This document shows positions 48,135 through 56,119 of a stretch of 64,000 nt of DNA, in pieces. The stretch lies in assembly GCA_021787335.1 (NCBI GenBank), contig JAJYMC010000034.1:62001-126000 (forward strand), written 5' to 3'. Made by a program: the position numbers and the translations under genes. The notes beneath the pieces were generated by a model. The model saw nothing but the letters and a program-made list of their open reading frames with translations, ran no database searches and was not told the origin of the DNA. This DNA is from Bacillota bacterium (GTDB lineage: Bacteria > Bacillota > Sulfobacillia > JAJYWN01 > JAJZPE01). The number at the start of each line of letters is the position of its first letter. The first letter of the stretch is position 1.

Positions 48135-48809
48135 TCAGGCCGTGTCCACGTCTTCCTCGAGGTCCAACGCCTCCGGCCGTTGCCGGCGGAACTGCTTCTG
48201 ATACAACCGCCAATATAGGCCGCGCTGCTCCAGCAGTTGGTCGTGGGTGCCCTTCTCGATGATCCGCCCGCCGTCGATGACCAGGATCCGGTCGGCGTTC
48301 TGGATGGTCGACAGGCGGTGGGCGATGACGAAGGCCGTCCGCCCGGCCAGAAGGACCTTGAGGGCCTCCTGGATGAGCCGTTCGGTCTCCGAATCGATGC
48401 TCGAAGTGGCCTCATCGAGGATGAGGATGCGCGGGTCGGCCAGGATGGCCCGGGCGAAGGCCAGGAGCTGCCGTTGCCCGATGGACAGGGCGCTGCCGCG
48501 CTCCTGGGTCTCGGTCTCGTAGCCCTTGGGGGTCTTGGCGATGAAGCCGTCGGCCCGGGCCGACCGGGCGGCCGCCTCCAGCTCGGCCCGGACCGCCTCA
48601 AGCCGTCCGTAGCGGATGTTCTCGGCGATGGTCCCGGAGAAGATGAAGGTGTCCTGGAGGACCAGACCGAGCTGGCTCCGGAGCGACTTCAGGGTGACCG
48701 TCCGGAGGTCGCGACCGTCGATGAGGACGCGGCCCGCGCTCGGGTCGTAGAAGCGGGCCAGAAGGTTGATGATGGTCGTAAGAGAGAAGATCCGCCCGAA
48801 GCCTTTCAT
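48135..48809 (-). pseudogene. 5'-truncated ABC exporter gene (MdlB/MsbA-like)
   Basis: The 224-residue reading frame is the C-terminal ATPase part of an ABC exporter of the MsbA/MdlB type. It has R-F-Y-D-P-S-A-G, the Q-loop L-V-L-Q-D-T-F-I-F, the signature L-S-I-G-Q-R-Q, Walker B I-L-I-L-D-E-A-T-S-S and the H-loop I-A-H-R-L-S-T. The six-helix membrane domain (about 330 residues) is missing. Family similarity begins at T-T-I-I-N-L-L-A-R; the preceding G-x-x-G-x-G-K of Walker A is replaced by unrelated residues (I-F-S-L). Without Walker A it cannot bind ATP normally. The break is near 48778. An assembly join is an alternative explanation. Confidence 0.8.
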
Positions 48810-48936
48810 GACAGCACCTCACCGATCTCCATTCGCCCTCGGGGGCTGGCAAACCTCTCCACTTCTGGGCGAAGGGTTCGGGGCGGGCGGCCGAGAAGTG
48901 AATCAGGCCAGGGATTGGCCTCAGGGGGTGGGTACG

Positions 48937-49737
48937 ATGAGTTGGTTCCAGATCAGTCGGGTCGCCGAGGGGGTCTACCGCTTCGCCGAGCCTCTCGGGA
49001 TGGTCGACCCGAGCTGGCAGGTCTACTGGGTCAACAGCTACCTCGTGGTCGGGTGCGAGCGGGCCGCCCTCATCGACACCGGGCTCGGCTTCGTCCCCAT
49101 CCGGCCGCTAGTCGAGGACCTGACCCACCTTCCCGTGCTCGTCCTGAACACGCACAACCACTGGGACCACCGGGGCGGCGACGCCGAGTTCGAACAGGTG
49201 GCCATCCACGGGCTGGAGGCGGCGGGCCTGCGGGAGCGGCCCGACCTGGCCGGCTTCCGCAAGGTCCTGGCCGGCCCGGGGGCGCGGCCGTTCCTGCCGA
49301 AGGGCTTCGACCCGGCCACGTACGAGGTCAAGCCGTCGCGGGGGACCTGGCTTTTGGGCGGGGGCGAGACCATCGACCTGGGCGGCCGGCGGCTCCGGTG
49401 CCTGCCCGTCCCGGGGCACTCCCCGGGGGGGCTGTGCTTCTTCGAAGAGGAGACGGGGTTGCTCTTCACCGGGGACAGCGCTTACGCCGGTACGCTCTGG
49501 CTGCAGACGGACGACGCCGACCCGGCCCGATTGGCCGTCGGCCTGCGCCGGCTGCTGGCGATGGACCCGCCGCCGCGCCTACTCCTAACCGGCCATGAGG
49601 AGGCCCCGGTGGGGGCGAGCCTGTTGACCGACATCGAGGCCGGCCTGAACGCGGCCCTCAGCGGGCGGGCCCAGTCCCGTCCGACCAAGCTGGGGCGGCG
49701 CTTCGATTTCAAGCGCTTTTCCATCCTGTTGGCCTGA
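48937..49737 (+). CDS. MBL-fold metallohydrolase
   Basis: This is a 266-residue metallo-beta-lactamase fold hydrolase. Metal ligands are in N-T-H-N-H-W-D-H-R-G-G near residue 72 (HxHxDH), P-V-P-G-H-S-P-G-G near 157, F-T-G-D-S-A near 178 and L-T-G-H-E near 218. The general layout resembles hydrolases of the glyoxalase II/quorum-lactonase group; substrate unknown. The ATG at 48937 follows CAGGGGGTGGGTACG. It is divergent from the truncated ABC gene and stands alone. Confidence 0.85.
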   Translation: MSWFQISRVAEGVYRFAEPLGMVDPSWQVYWVNSYLVVGCERAALIDTGLGFVPIRPLVEDLTHLPVLVLNTHNHWDHRGGDAEFEQVAIHGLEAAGLRERPDLAGFRKVLAGPGARPFLPKGFDPATYEVKPSRGTWLLGGGETIDLGGRRLRCLPVPGHSPGGLCFFEEETGLLFTGDSAYAGTLWLQTDDADPARLAVGLRRLLAMDPPPRLLLTGHEEAPVGASLLTDIEAGLNAALSGRAQSRPTKLGRRFDFKRFSILLA

Positions 49738-50091
49738 ATCGTGGGGCTGGTGGGGCCGAATCGCCCGCCACGGGCGCTCATCGGCTCTCCTGGGCTCCCG
49801 AGCGGTCCCTTTGAAAAAGTAAAGTCTGGGCGGGTGGCGGTCGATAGAGAAGGTGAGCGGAGGCTCGCCTCCACTCACTCAATAACGCCCGACCTGCCCA
49901 CACGGGTTAACCCCGCCCCATGATCGCTCCCACGGCGAGAGGGCGGGGCTTTTTTTGTGCCCGTCGGACGGCGGGGGCGGGAGGAATTCTCCTTCGATAC
50001 CCGAAACTTGAACCTTCGAGCACTCGGACGACGGCGGCGCGCGAGAGGCCGTCGCGACTGGTCCGGGACCGCAAAGGAGGGCGTTGCCGAG
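49738..50091. other. Gap between the MBL and first M14 genes
   Basis: This 354-base gap holds a short GGAGGC/GCCTCC hairpin near 49858-49871 and a strong terminator (49911-49957). From there to the M14 start it is GC-rich with no clear promoter. No gene is seen. Confidence 0.5.
49911..49957 (+). terminator. Intrinsic terminator upstream of the M14 operon
   Basis: CCCCGCCC (49911-49918) pairs with GGGCGGGG (49941-49948), with an inner TCGC/GCGA pair in the loop. CTTTTTTT follows. It ends transcription from the MBL gene side. Confidence 0.85.
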
Positions 50092-51807
50092 ATGCCCGAG
50101 TACAGCATCGATTTCACCCGCTACCACAAGTACGATGAACTGGTGAAGATCCTCCGCGACCTGAACGCGCTCTACCCCGACTTCACGGCCCTGCAGTCGG
50201 TGGGCAGGTCTTTTGAAGGCCGTGACCTCTGGCTGATGGAGATCACCAACCATAAGACCGGCCCGGGCGACACCAAGCCCGGCTTCTACATCGACGCCAA
50301 CATCCACGCCGGCGAGGTCACCGGCTGCGCCGTGGCCCTCTACACCATCTCGTACCTCCTGACCAAGTACGGCCAGGAGGAGCGGGCCACCGAGCTTCTC
50401 GACACGACCGTCTTCTACATCCTGCCGCGGGTCAGCGTCGACGGCGCGGAGCTCTACCTGACCACGCCGACCATGCTCCGGTCGAGCACCCGGCCGTACC
50501 CTGACCCCGAGGACGAGTGGCTGGAGCAGGAGGGGCTGGCGGCCGAGGACATCAACGGCGACGGGCTCATCCTTCAGATGCGGATCAAGGACGACAACGG
50601 GAACTGGAAGGTCTCGGCCTCCGACCCGCGGCTGATGGTCCTCCGCGCCCCCGACGACCGCGGCGGCCAGTACTATCGGCTCTATCAGGAAGGCGTCCTG
50701 CGGAACTGGGACGGCGGCCCCTTCGAACAGGTCCGGCCGAAATGGGGCCTGGACATCAACCGGAACTGGCCGTCCAACTGGGCGCCCGAGACCCAGCAGT
50801 TCGGCTCCGGCCCGTACCCGCTATCGGAGCCGGAGACGCGGGCCGTGGCCGAGTTTCTCATCAAGCACAAGAACATCGGCGGGGTCATGGCCTACCACAC
50901 CTCCGGCGGCGAGATCCTGCGGCCCTTCGGGACCAAGGGCGACGACAAGATGCCGCCCAAGGACCTCATCGCCTACCGGACCCTGGCCGAGCGCGGCAAA
51001 CAGCTGACCGGGTACACCCCGAAGTCGGTCTTCGAGGACTACACGGCCGACAAGACCAAGCCCCTGCGCGGGGTCTTCATGGACTGGACCTATGAGCAAC
51101 TCGGCATCATCACCTACTCGACCGAGCTGTGGAACGTGGCCCAGCGGGCCGGCATCGCCGAGCGGACCCCGGCGCAGATGATGAAGCTCAGCGACCGGGA
51201 GCGCGAGGAGGATGGGCTCAAACTGCTCAAGTGGAACGACGAGGTCCTCGGGGGCGAGGGCTTCGCGAACTGGACTCCTTTCAAGCACCCGCAACTTGGC
51301 GAGGTCGAGCTCGGCGGCTGGAAGGCCAAGTACGTGCGGCAGAACCCGCCGGGGAAGCTCCTCCCCGAGGAGTGCCACAAGAACGCGATGTTCACCCTGA
51401 CCCACGCCCTGGCCTTGCCCCACCTGAACTTCAGCCGGGTCGAGACGCAGCCGGTCGGCGGCGAGGACAAGGAACGCTTCTACAAGGTCCAGGTGACCCT
51501 GCAGAACGAGGGCTACTTCCCGACGAGCGGCTCGGACCAGGCCGTGGCGGCCAAGGCGGTGAAGGCCATCGAGGTCGTCGTGACCCCCGGCGACGGCGTC
51601 GAACTGGTGGCGGGCAAGGACAAGGAAGAGATCGGCCACCTCGAGGGACGCGTCGGCAACTTCGCGGGCTACTTCTTCGGCGGCTCGCCCAAGACCGAGC
51701 GGCGTCTGGAGTGGCTGTTCAAGGTGGGAAGCGACCGGGGTCGGGTGACCATCACCGCCCGCTCCGAGAGGGCCGGCACCATCACCCGCCAGATCGAACT
51801 GGCGTAA
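50092..51807 (+). CDS. M14 family zinc carboxypeptidase (copy 1)
   Basis: This is a 571-residue zinc metallopeptidase of the M14 family. The zinc ligands are H and E in N-I-H-A-G-E-V-T-G (near residue 75) and H in A-Y-H-T-S-G-G (near 268). N-R-N-W at about 222 is the substrate-carboxylate region, and E in Y-S-T-E-L-W near 345 the catalytic glutamate. The C-terminal 150 residues form an additional beta domain. There is no signal peptide, so it is probably cytoplasmic. The ATG at 50092 follows AAAGGAGGG. A close homologue follows after 12 bases. Confidence 0.88.
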   Translation: MPEYSIDFTRYHKYDELVKILRDLNALYPDFTALQSVGRSFEGRDLWLMEITNHKTGPGDTKPGFYIDANIHAGEVTGCAVALYTISYLLTKYGQEERATELLDTTVFYILPRVSVDGAELYLTTPTMLRSSTRPYPDPEDEWLEQEGLAAEDINGDGLILQMRIKDDNGNWKVSASDPRLMVLRAPDDRGGQYYRLYQEGVLRNWDGGPFEQVRPKWGLDINRNWPSNWAPETQQFGSGPYPLSEPETRAVAEFLIKHKNIGGVMAYHTSGGEILRPFGTKGDDKMPPKDLIAYRTLAERGKQLTGYTPKSVFEDYTADKTKPLRGVFMDWTYEQLGIITYSTELWNVAQRAGIAERTPAQMMKLSDREREEDGLKLLKWNDEVLGGEGFANWTPFKHPQLGEVELGGWKAKYVRQNPPGKLLPEECHKNAMFTLTHALALPHLNFSRVETQPVGGEDKERFYKVQVTLQNEGYFPTSGSDQAVAAKAVKAIEVVVTPGDGVELVAGKDKEEIGHLEGRVGNFAGYFFGGSPKTERRLEWLFKVGSDRGRVTITARSERAGTITRQIELA

Positions 51808-51819
51808 GGAGGGCACTCC

Positions 51820-53532
51820 ATGCCGACCAAGGTGGAACTGGACTTCACCCGCTACCACAAATACGATGAACTCGTCGAGGCCCTGAACCGTCTGGCCGCC
51901 GCCCACCCGGGTCTCGCCCGGGTCTACTCCATCGGCCGCAGCCTGGACGGGCGCGACCAGTGGCTCATCGAGATCACCAATGAGGCGACCGGGCCGGCGG
52001 CCGACAAGCCGGCCTACCACATCAACGGCAACCATCACGCCGGGGAGGTCACCGGTTCGTCGGTGGCCCTCTACACCGCGTGGTATCTGCTCTCGCGCTA
52101 CGGCGACGACCAGGAGGTCACCGACCTCCTCGACACGCGGGCCTTCTACATCCTGCCCCGCATCGCCGTCGACGGGTCGGAGAAGTACCTGACCACCCCG
52201 TACATGATCCGTTCGAGCGTCCGGCTGTACCCGGACTCCGAGGCCGAGACCAAAGACGGCCTCTACCCCGAGGACATCAACGGGGACGGCAAGGTCCTGA
52301 CCATGCGGGTCCGTGACGACAGCGGCGAGTGGAAGGTCTCCGACGGCGACGCCAGGCTGATGGTCCGGCGCCGCCCGGACGAGAACGGCGGGACGTACTA
52401 CCGGCTCCTCACCGAGGGCCTCATCCGTAACTACAAGGAGGGCCCCTTCACGGCCGCCCCGAACCGCTGGGGCGTCGACTTCAACCGGAACTACCCGGCC
52501 AACTGGAGCCCTGAGCCCAGGCAGCGCGGGGCGGGGTCCTTCCCCTTCTCGGAACCGGAGATCCATAACCTGGCCAGGTTCATCCTCGAACACCCGAACA
52601 TCGCCGGGGCCATGTCCTACCACACCACCGGCGGGGTCATCCTGAGGCCCTTCGCCACCCAGAGTGACGAGAAGTTCCCGCCCAAGGACCTGGCGGCCTA
52701 CAAGGCCATCGGGGAGCGCGGCGAGGAGATCACCGGTTACCCGTGCTGGCAGATCTGGGAGCGGTTCACGGCCAACAAGGGCCGGCCCGAGGTCGGCTCG
52801 TTCCCCGAGTGGGTCTACGAGGACCTGGGCATCTTGGCCTACGAGATCGAGCTGTGGGACATGAACACCCAGGCGGGCGTGCCCAAGCGGGACTTCAAGG
52901 GCCTCATCGAGCTGACCGACAAGGAGCGCGAGGAGGACGGCCTGAAGTTCCTCCAGTGGAACGACCGGGAACTCGGCGGCCGCGGCTTCACCGACTGGGC
53001 GCCCTTCGACCATCCGCAACTCGGCGCGGTGGAGATCGGGGGATGGGACCCCAAGTTCGTCCGCCAGAACCCGCCGCCGCACCTGCTCCCCGGCGAGTGT
53101 CACAAGTGTGCCCGGTTCACCCTACGGCACGCGGCCGCCTCGCCCCGGCTGAAGCTGGCCCAGGCCAAGGCCGAACGGGTCGGCGGGGCGGGGAGCGGCG
53201 CCTCCCTCTGGAAGCTGGCCGTGACCGTCGAGAATGAGGGCTACCTGCCGACGGCGGTGACCGAGATGGCCGTGAGCAACCGACGGGCCAAGCCGGTGAC
53301 CGCCAAGATCGCCCTGACAGCGGGGGCGGAACTGGTCTTCGGCCGGGAGAAGGAAGACCTCGGGCACCTCGGCGGGCGGGTCGCCGCCGGTGGGGCCTTC
53401 GGTGGCGGCGGCGTGCCGGACAACCAGAAGATGGTCACCTGGCTGATCAAGGCGCCCGCGGGCGGCGAGGCCACGGTCACCGTCGAGTCGCCGCGGGCTG
53501 GGAAGGTGACGCGGGAGGTGGTCCTGTCATGA
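51820..53532 (+). CDS. M14 family zinc carboxypeptidase (copy 2)
   Basis: This is a 570-residue paralogue of the preceding gene. Both start with D-F-T-R-Y-H-K-Y-D-E-L-V and share N-G-D-G, L-T-T-P and S-E-P-E blocks. Zinc ligands are in N-H-H-A-G-E-V-T-G and S-Y-H-T-T-G-G; the catalytic glutamate is in Y-E-I-E-L-W-D. No signal peptide is present. It arose by tandem duplication and has since diverged, particularly around the C-terminal beta domain. The ATG at 51820 follows TAAGGAGGGCACTCC, and the stop overlaps the RidA gene by four bases. Confidence 0.88.
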   Translation: MPTKVELDFTRYHKYDELVEALNRLAAAHPGLARVYSIGRSLDGRDQWLIEITNEATGPAADKPAYHINGNHHAGEVTGSSVALYTAWYLLSRYGDDQEVTDLLDTRAFYILPRIAVDGSEKYLTTPYMIRSSVRLYPDSEAETKDGLYPEDINGDGKVLTMRVRDDSGEWKVSDGDARLMVRRRPDENGGTYYRLLTEGLIRNYKEGPFTAAPNRWGVDFNRNYPANWSPEPRQRGAGSFPFSEPEIHNLARFILEHPNIAGAMSYHTTGGVILRPFATQSDEKFPPKDLAAYKAIGERGEEITGYPCWQIWERFTANKGRPEVGSFPEWVYEDLGILAYEIELWDMNTQAGVPKRDFKGLIELTDKEREEDGLKFLQWNDRELGGRGFTDWAPFDHPQLGAVEIGGWDPKFVRQNPPPHLLPGECHKCARFTLRHAAASPRLKLAQAKAERVGGAGSGASLWKLAVTVENEGYLPTAVTEMAVSNRRAKPVTAKIALTAGAELVFGREKEDLGHLGGRVAAGGAFGGGGVPDNQKMVTWLIKAPAGGEATVTVESPRAGKVTREVVLS

Positions 53533-54014
53533 GCGCCGGCGAGGTGGCCAGGGGCCGAGTCGAAAGGCGGCTGGCCGAGCTCGGGATCGAGCTGCCGCCG
53601 ATGAGCGAGTCGGTGGGGAACTACGAGAAGGCCGTCCTTTCGGGCAACCTCCTCTTCCTGTCCGGGCAGGGGCCCCGCAAGCCGGGTGCCTACCTGTATC
53701 GCGGGAAGGTCGGCCACGACTACACGCTGGAGGAAGGTTACGAGGCGGCGAGGTTCACCGCCCTCGCCCTCCTGGCCACGGCCAGAGCGGTCCTGGGCGA
53801 CCTCGACCGGGTCCGGCGGGTGGTCAAGGTCCTCGGCTTCGTCAACTGCACTGAGGACTTCACCGACCAGCCGAAGGTCATCAACGGGGCGTCGGACCTC
53901 CTGGTCCAGGTCTTCGGGGACAGGGGCCGGCACGCCAGGTCGGCCATCGGGGCGCAACAACTGCCGGGGGGCATCCCGGTGGAGATTGAGATGATCCTGG
54001 AGGTCGAGGGGTAA
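53529..54014 (+). CDS. RidA/YjgF family protein
   Basis: This 161-residue protein belongs to the RidA (YjgF/YER057c/UK114) group, deaminases of reactive enamine/imine intermediates formed by PLP enzymes. It is of the longer subtype: E-L-G-I-E-L-P-P near residue 18, L-F-L-S-G-Q-G-P-R, V-K-V-L-G-F-V-N-C near 100 and the terminal G-G-I-P-V-E-I-E-M-I-L-E. The conserved arginine that binds substrate carboxylate in RidA is not evident, so it may belong to another Rid subfamily. It overlaps the second M14 gene by four bases and is followed by a terminator. Confidence 0.83.
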   Translation: MSAGEVARGRVERRLAELGIELPPMSESVGNYEKAVLSGNLLFLSGQGPRKPGAYLYRGKVGHDYTLEEGYEAARFTALALLATARAVLGDLDRVRRVVKVLGFVNCTEDFTDQPKVINGASDLLVQVFGDRGRHARSAIGAQQLPGGIPVEIEMILEVEG

Positions 54015-54020
54015 AAAAGA

Positions 54021-54053
54021 GACCCGGGATCGTGAGATCCCAGGTCCATTTTT
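54021..54053 (+). terminator. Intrinsic terminator after the RidA gene
   Basis: GACCCGGGATC (54021-54031) pairs with GATCCCAGGTC (54036-54046) with one C-A mismatch and a four-base loop. CATTTTT follows. It closes the M14-M14-RidA operon. Confidence 0.85.
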
Positions 54054-54073
54054 GCCTCGCTCAGGGCCTGATA

Positions 54074-54166
54074 TCAAAGGATGCCGGGTCCCTTACAGAT
54101 GCCGCTGGGGACGACGAAGAAGGCGGAGATGAGAACCAGAAACGCAAGCCATCTTAGCTTTCTCAC
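54074..54166 (-). CDS. 30-residue hydrophobic peptide downstream of the TPR/HD-GYP gene
   Basis: A GTG at 54166 with AAAGGTGG eight bases upstream opens a 30-codon frame ending in TGA at 54074-54076. The peptide has a basic start (V-R-K-L-R-W), a hydrophobic core of about 13 residues (L-A-F-L-V-L-I-S-A-F-F-V-V) and a short tail P-S-G-I-C-K-G-P-G-I-L. This is the layout of a signal-peptide-bearing pheromone precursor such as Phr. It is 63 bases after the stop of a TPR-domain protein on the same strand, like rap-phr pairs. No homologue is recognised, and a chance frame cannot be excluded. Confidence 0.45.
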   Translation of the reverse strand: MRKLRWLAFLVLISAFFVVPSGICKGPGIL

Positions 54167-54229
54167 AACACCTGCCACCTTTCACCAATGTGATCTCGGT
54201 CGGCTCATTTATGTGCCTTGCTCTTGGCG

Positions 54230-55879
54230 CTAATCCAGGTCGACCTCATGGAGGGCGACGAAGGCGGCGACGACATCCGGGTCGAACTGCCGTCCGGCTC
54301 CCTCTCGTAGCTTGTCCATGGCCAGTGAGTGCGGGAAGGCCTGCCGGTAGGCCCGGTCGGTGGTCATCGCGTCGTAGGCGTCGGCCACGCTGAGGATCCT
54401 CGTCAGGAACGGGATGGACTCGCCCTTCAGACCCACAGGATAACCGGTCCCGTCATACCGCTCGTGGTGATGCTTGACCAGAGAGACGGCCTCGTCCGAG
54501 GTGAGGATGAAGCGGGTCATGTCCACCCCGGTGACCGGATGACGCCGGATGGCCTCGTACTCTTCGGCGGTCAGGACGCCCGGCTTGTTGAGGATGGCCG
54601 AGCTGATGGAGACCTTGCCCACATCGTGCAGGCGTCCGGCCAGAGCCATGACGTCGCGGTCTCGCTGGGGGACCTCCATCGCCTCGGCGATCTTCAGGGC
54701 GTAGGCGGTTACTCGTTCGGAATGGCCGCGTGTGTATGGATCCTTGGCCTCGATGGCGTCGGCGAAGCGGAGGAAAGTGTCGAGGTAGTGGAAGCGCAGT
54801 TCCTGCTCGGAGAAATCCTGATCCGGCCGAGCGGGGACGTCCTTCGGTGACTCGTAGACGGTCAGACGCTTGGTTTTCTTACCCCCCGTCGAGGGGTTCA
54901 AGCTTTCGACGCCTGCCGGGGGAATTCCTTCCAGGTCATGGCCGGAGTCTGAAAGTTTTGTCTTGAGCCGGCGAAGGACGGCGTCGGCCTCGGCCAGCCG
55001 CCCCCGGGCGCGGAGTTGGCCGTAGTAATGGGAGGCCCGCCGGGCGTAGATCATCCCCTTGACGGCCTGGCCGATGGCCTCGAAGATGAGGGCGAAGACC
55101 AGACTGACCTGGCCGACTTCCTCACGGTCGAGGGCGTTGACATCGGAGAATAGGGCGACCAGGGACCGGTTACAGAAGTGCATCGCCAACTGGTAGTCGC
55201 CCTGGAGGTAGTAGACCCGGGCCATCTCCGTATAGGTGTAGGCGATCTGCTTCTGATTCCCCAGCGCTCGCCCGGCGGCCAGGGCCCGTTCGAAATAGCT
55301 CAGGGCGCGCCGGTATTCGGCCAGGGCCCCATGGGTGATACCCAGGTTGGTACAGGCCATGGACTCGTAGTTCTTGGCCCCGGACCGTTCGAAGAGCGCC
55401 AGGGCCTCATTGGTGCGCTTGAAGGCTTTGCGATAGGCCCCCAGGTCGAGGTGAAGCCCACCTAACCACATAAGGACGCGACCGCGCATGACCTCGTCGT
55501 CGAGGTCGTTGAGGAGGACGAGGGCCCGCCGCAGGTGACGCTCCGACCGTCCGTACTGACCGAGGTGCCACAGGACCGAGCCCAGGTTGGCCTCGATCTT
55601 GCCCATGGCCACGTCGTCCTTGCGGGGTCCCTGGGCCAGACGGCGACGGGCGTTCTGAAAGCATTTCAGGGCCTCGTCGACCGAGGCCTCCTCGAGGCAG
55701 GCGACGCCAAGGGCGTTCTCGGCCAGGGCCGCGTCGACATTGTCGCCGGCCTGCCGGGCCTCGTCGAGCCAGCTCTGGAACTCCTCTATGGACGCCTTCA
55801 AGAGGCCCTTCGAGAACAGGGCCCCGCCCCGGCGCCGGTGGTTGTCACCGGCCGTCCGCGGCCAGGCTGATGTGGTCAA
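54230..55879 (-). CDS. TPR-HD-GYP protein, probable cyclic-di-GMP phosphodiesterase
   Basis: This 549-residue cytosolic protein joins an N-terminal helical repeat array (about residues 20-310, with TPR-like blocks such as A-L-G-V-A-C-L-E-E-A and A-C-T-N-L-G-I-T-H-G) to a C-terminal HD-GYP domain (about 365-545). The latter has F-A-D-A-I-E-A-K-D-P-Y-T-R-G-H-S-E, the L-H-D-V-G-K motif, H-H-H-E-R-Y-D-G-T-G-Y-P, and V-A-D-A-Y-D-A-M-T-T-D, all the residues expected for a phosphodiesterase acting on cyclic di-GMP. The start is probably TTG 55879 after a GGGGGGGAAG site; ATG 55909 is an alternative. The TPR part would serve as the sensor. A small peptide gene follows. Confidence 0.85.
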   Translation of the reverse strand: MTTSAWPRTAGDNHRRRGGALFSKGLLKASIEEFQSWLDEARQAGDNVDAALAENALGVACLEEASVDEALKCFQNARRRLAQGPRKDDVAMGKIEANLGSVLWHLGQYGRSERHLRRALVLLNDLDDEVMRGRVLMWLGGLHLDLGAYRKAFKRTNEALALFERSGAKNYESMACTNLGITHGALAEYRRALSYFERALAAGRALGNQKQIAYTYTEMARVYYLQGDYQLAMHFCNRSLVALFSDVNALDREEVGQVSLVFALIFEAIGQAVKGMIYARRASHYYGQLRARGRLAEADAVLRRLKTKLSDSGHDLEGIPPAGVESLNPSTGGKKTKRLTVYESPKDVPARPDQDFSEQELRFHYLDTFLRFADAIEAKDPYTRGHSERVTAYALKIAEAMEVPQRDRDVMALAGRLHDVGKVSISSAILNKPGVLTAEEYEAIRRHPVTGVDMTRFILTSDEAVSLVKHHHERYDGTGYPVGLKGESIPFLTRILSVADAYDAMTTDRAYRQAFPHSLAMDKLREGAGRQFDPDVVAAFVALHEVDLD

Positions 55880-56119
55880 TGAGCTTCCCCCCCCCAAGGC
55901 ATACCCCATACACAGGATTCGGAGCCAAGGTCTGGGAATGTGAGGGTCGTCCAGACGGCTCCGGGCGACCATGGCGGACCATGGCCGCAGATGAAGCCCT
56001 TTAATCGCCCATCCAGGCCGCGGTGCGCCTCATCGTGGCCTCGCTGGCGATCTCGGCGGAGGAACCCCTTCGGGCGCCGTCGAAGCACTAACCATCGGAC
56101 AGCATGGAGGTGTGGGGAA

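Noticed and set aside
55973-56119. A LexA box or Chi-like regulatory signal upstream of addB.
   Set aside because: No GAAC-N4-GTTC or close variant is present in this gap.
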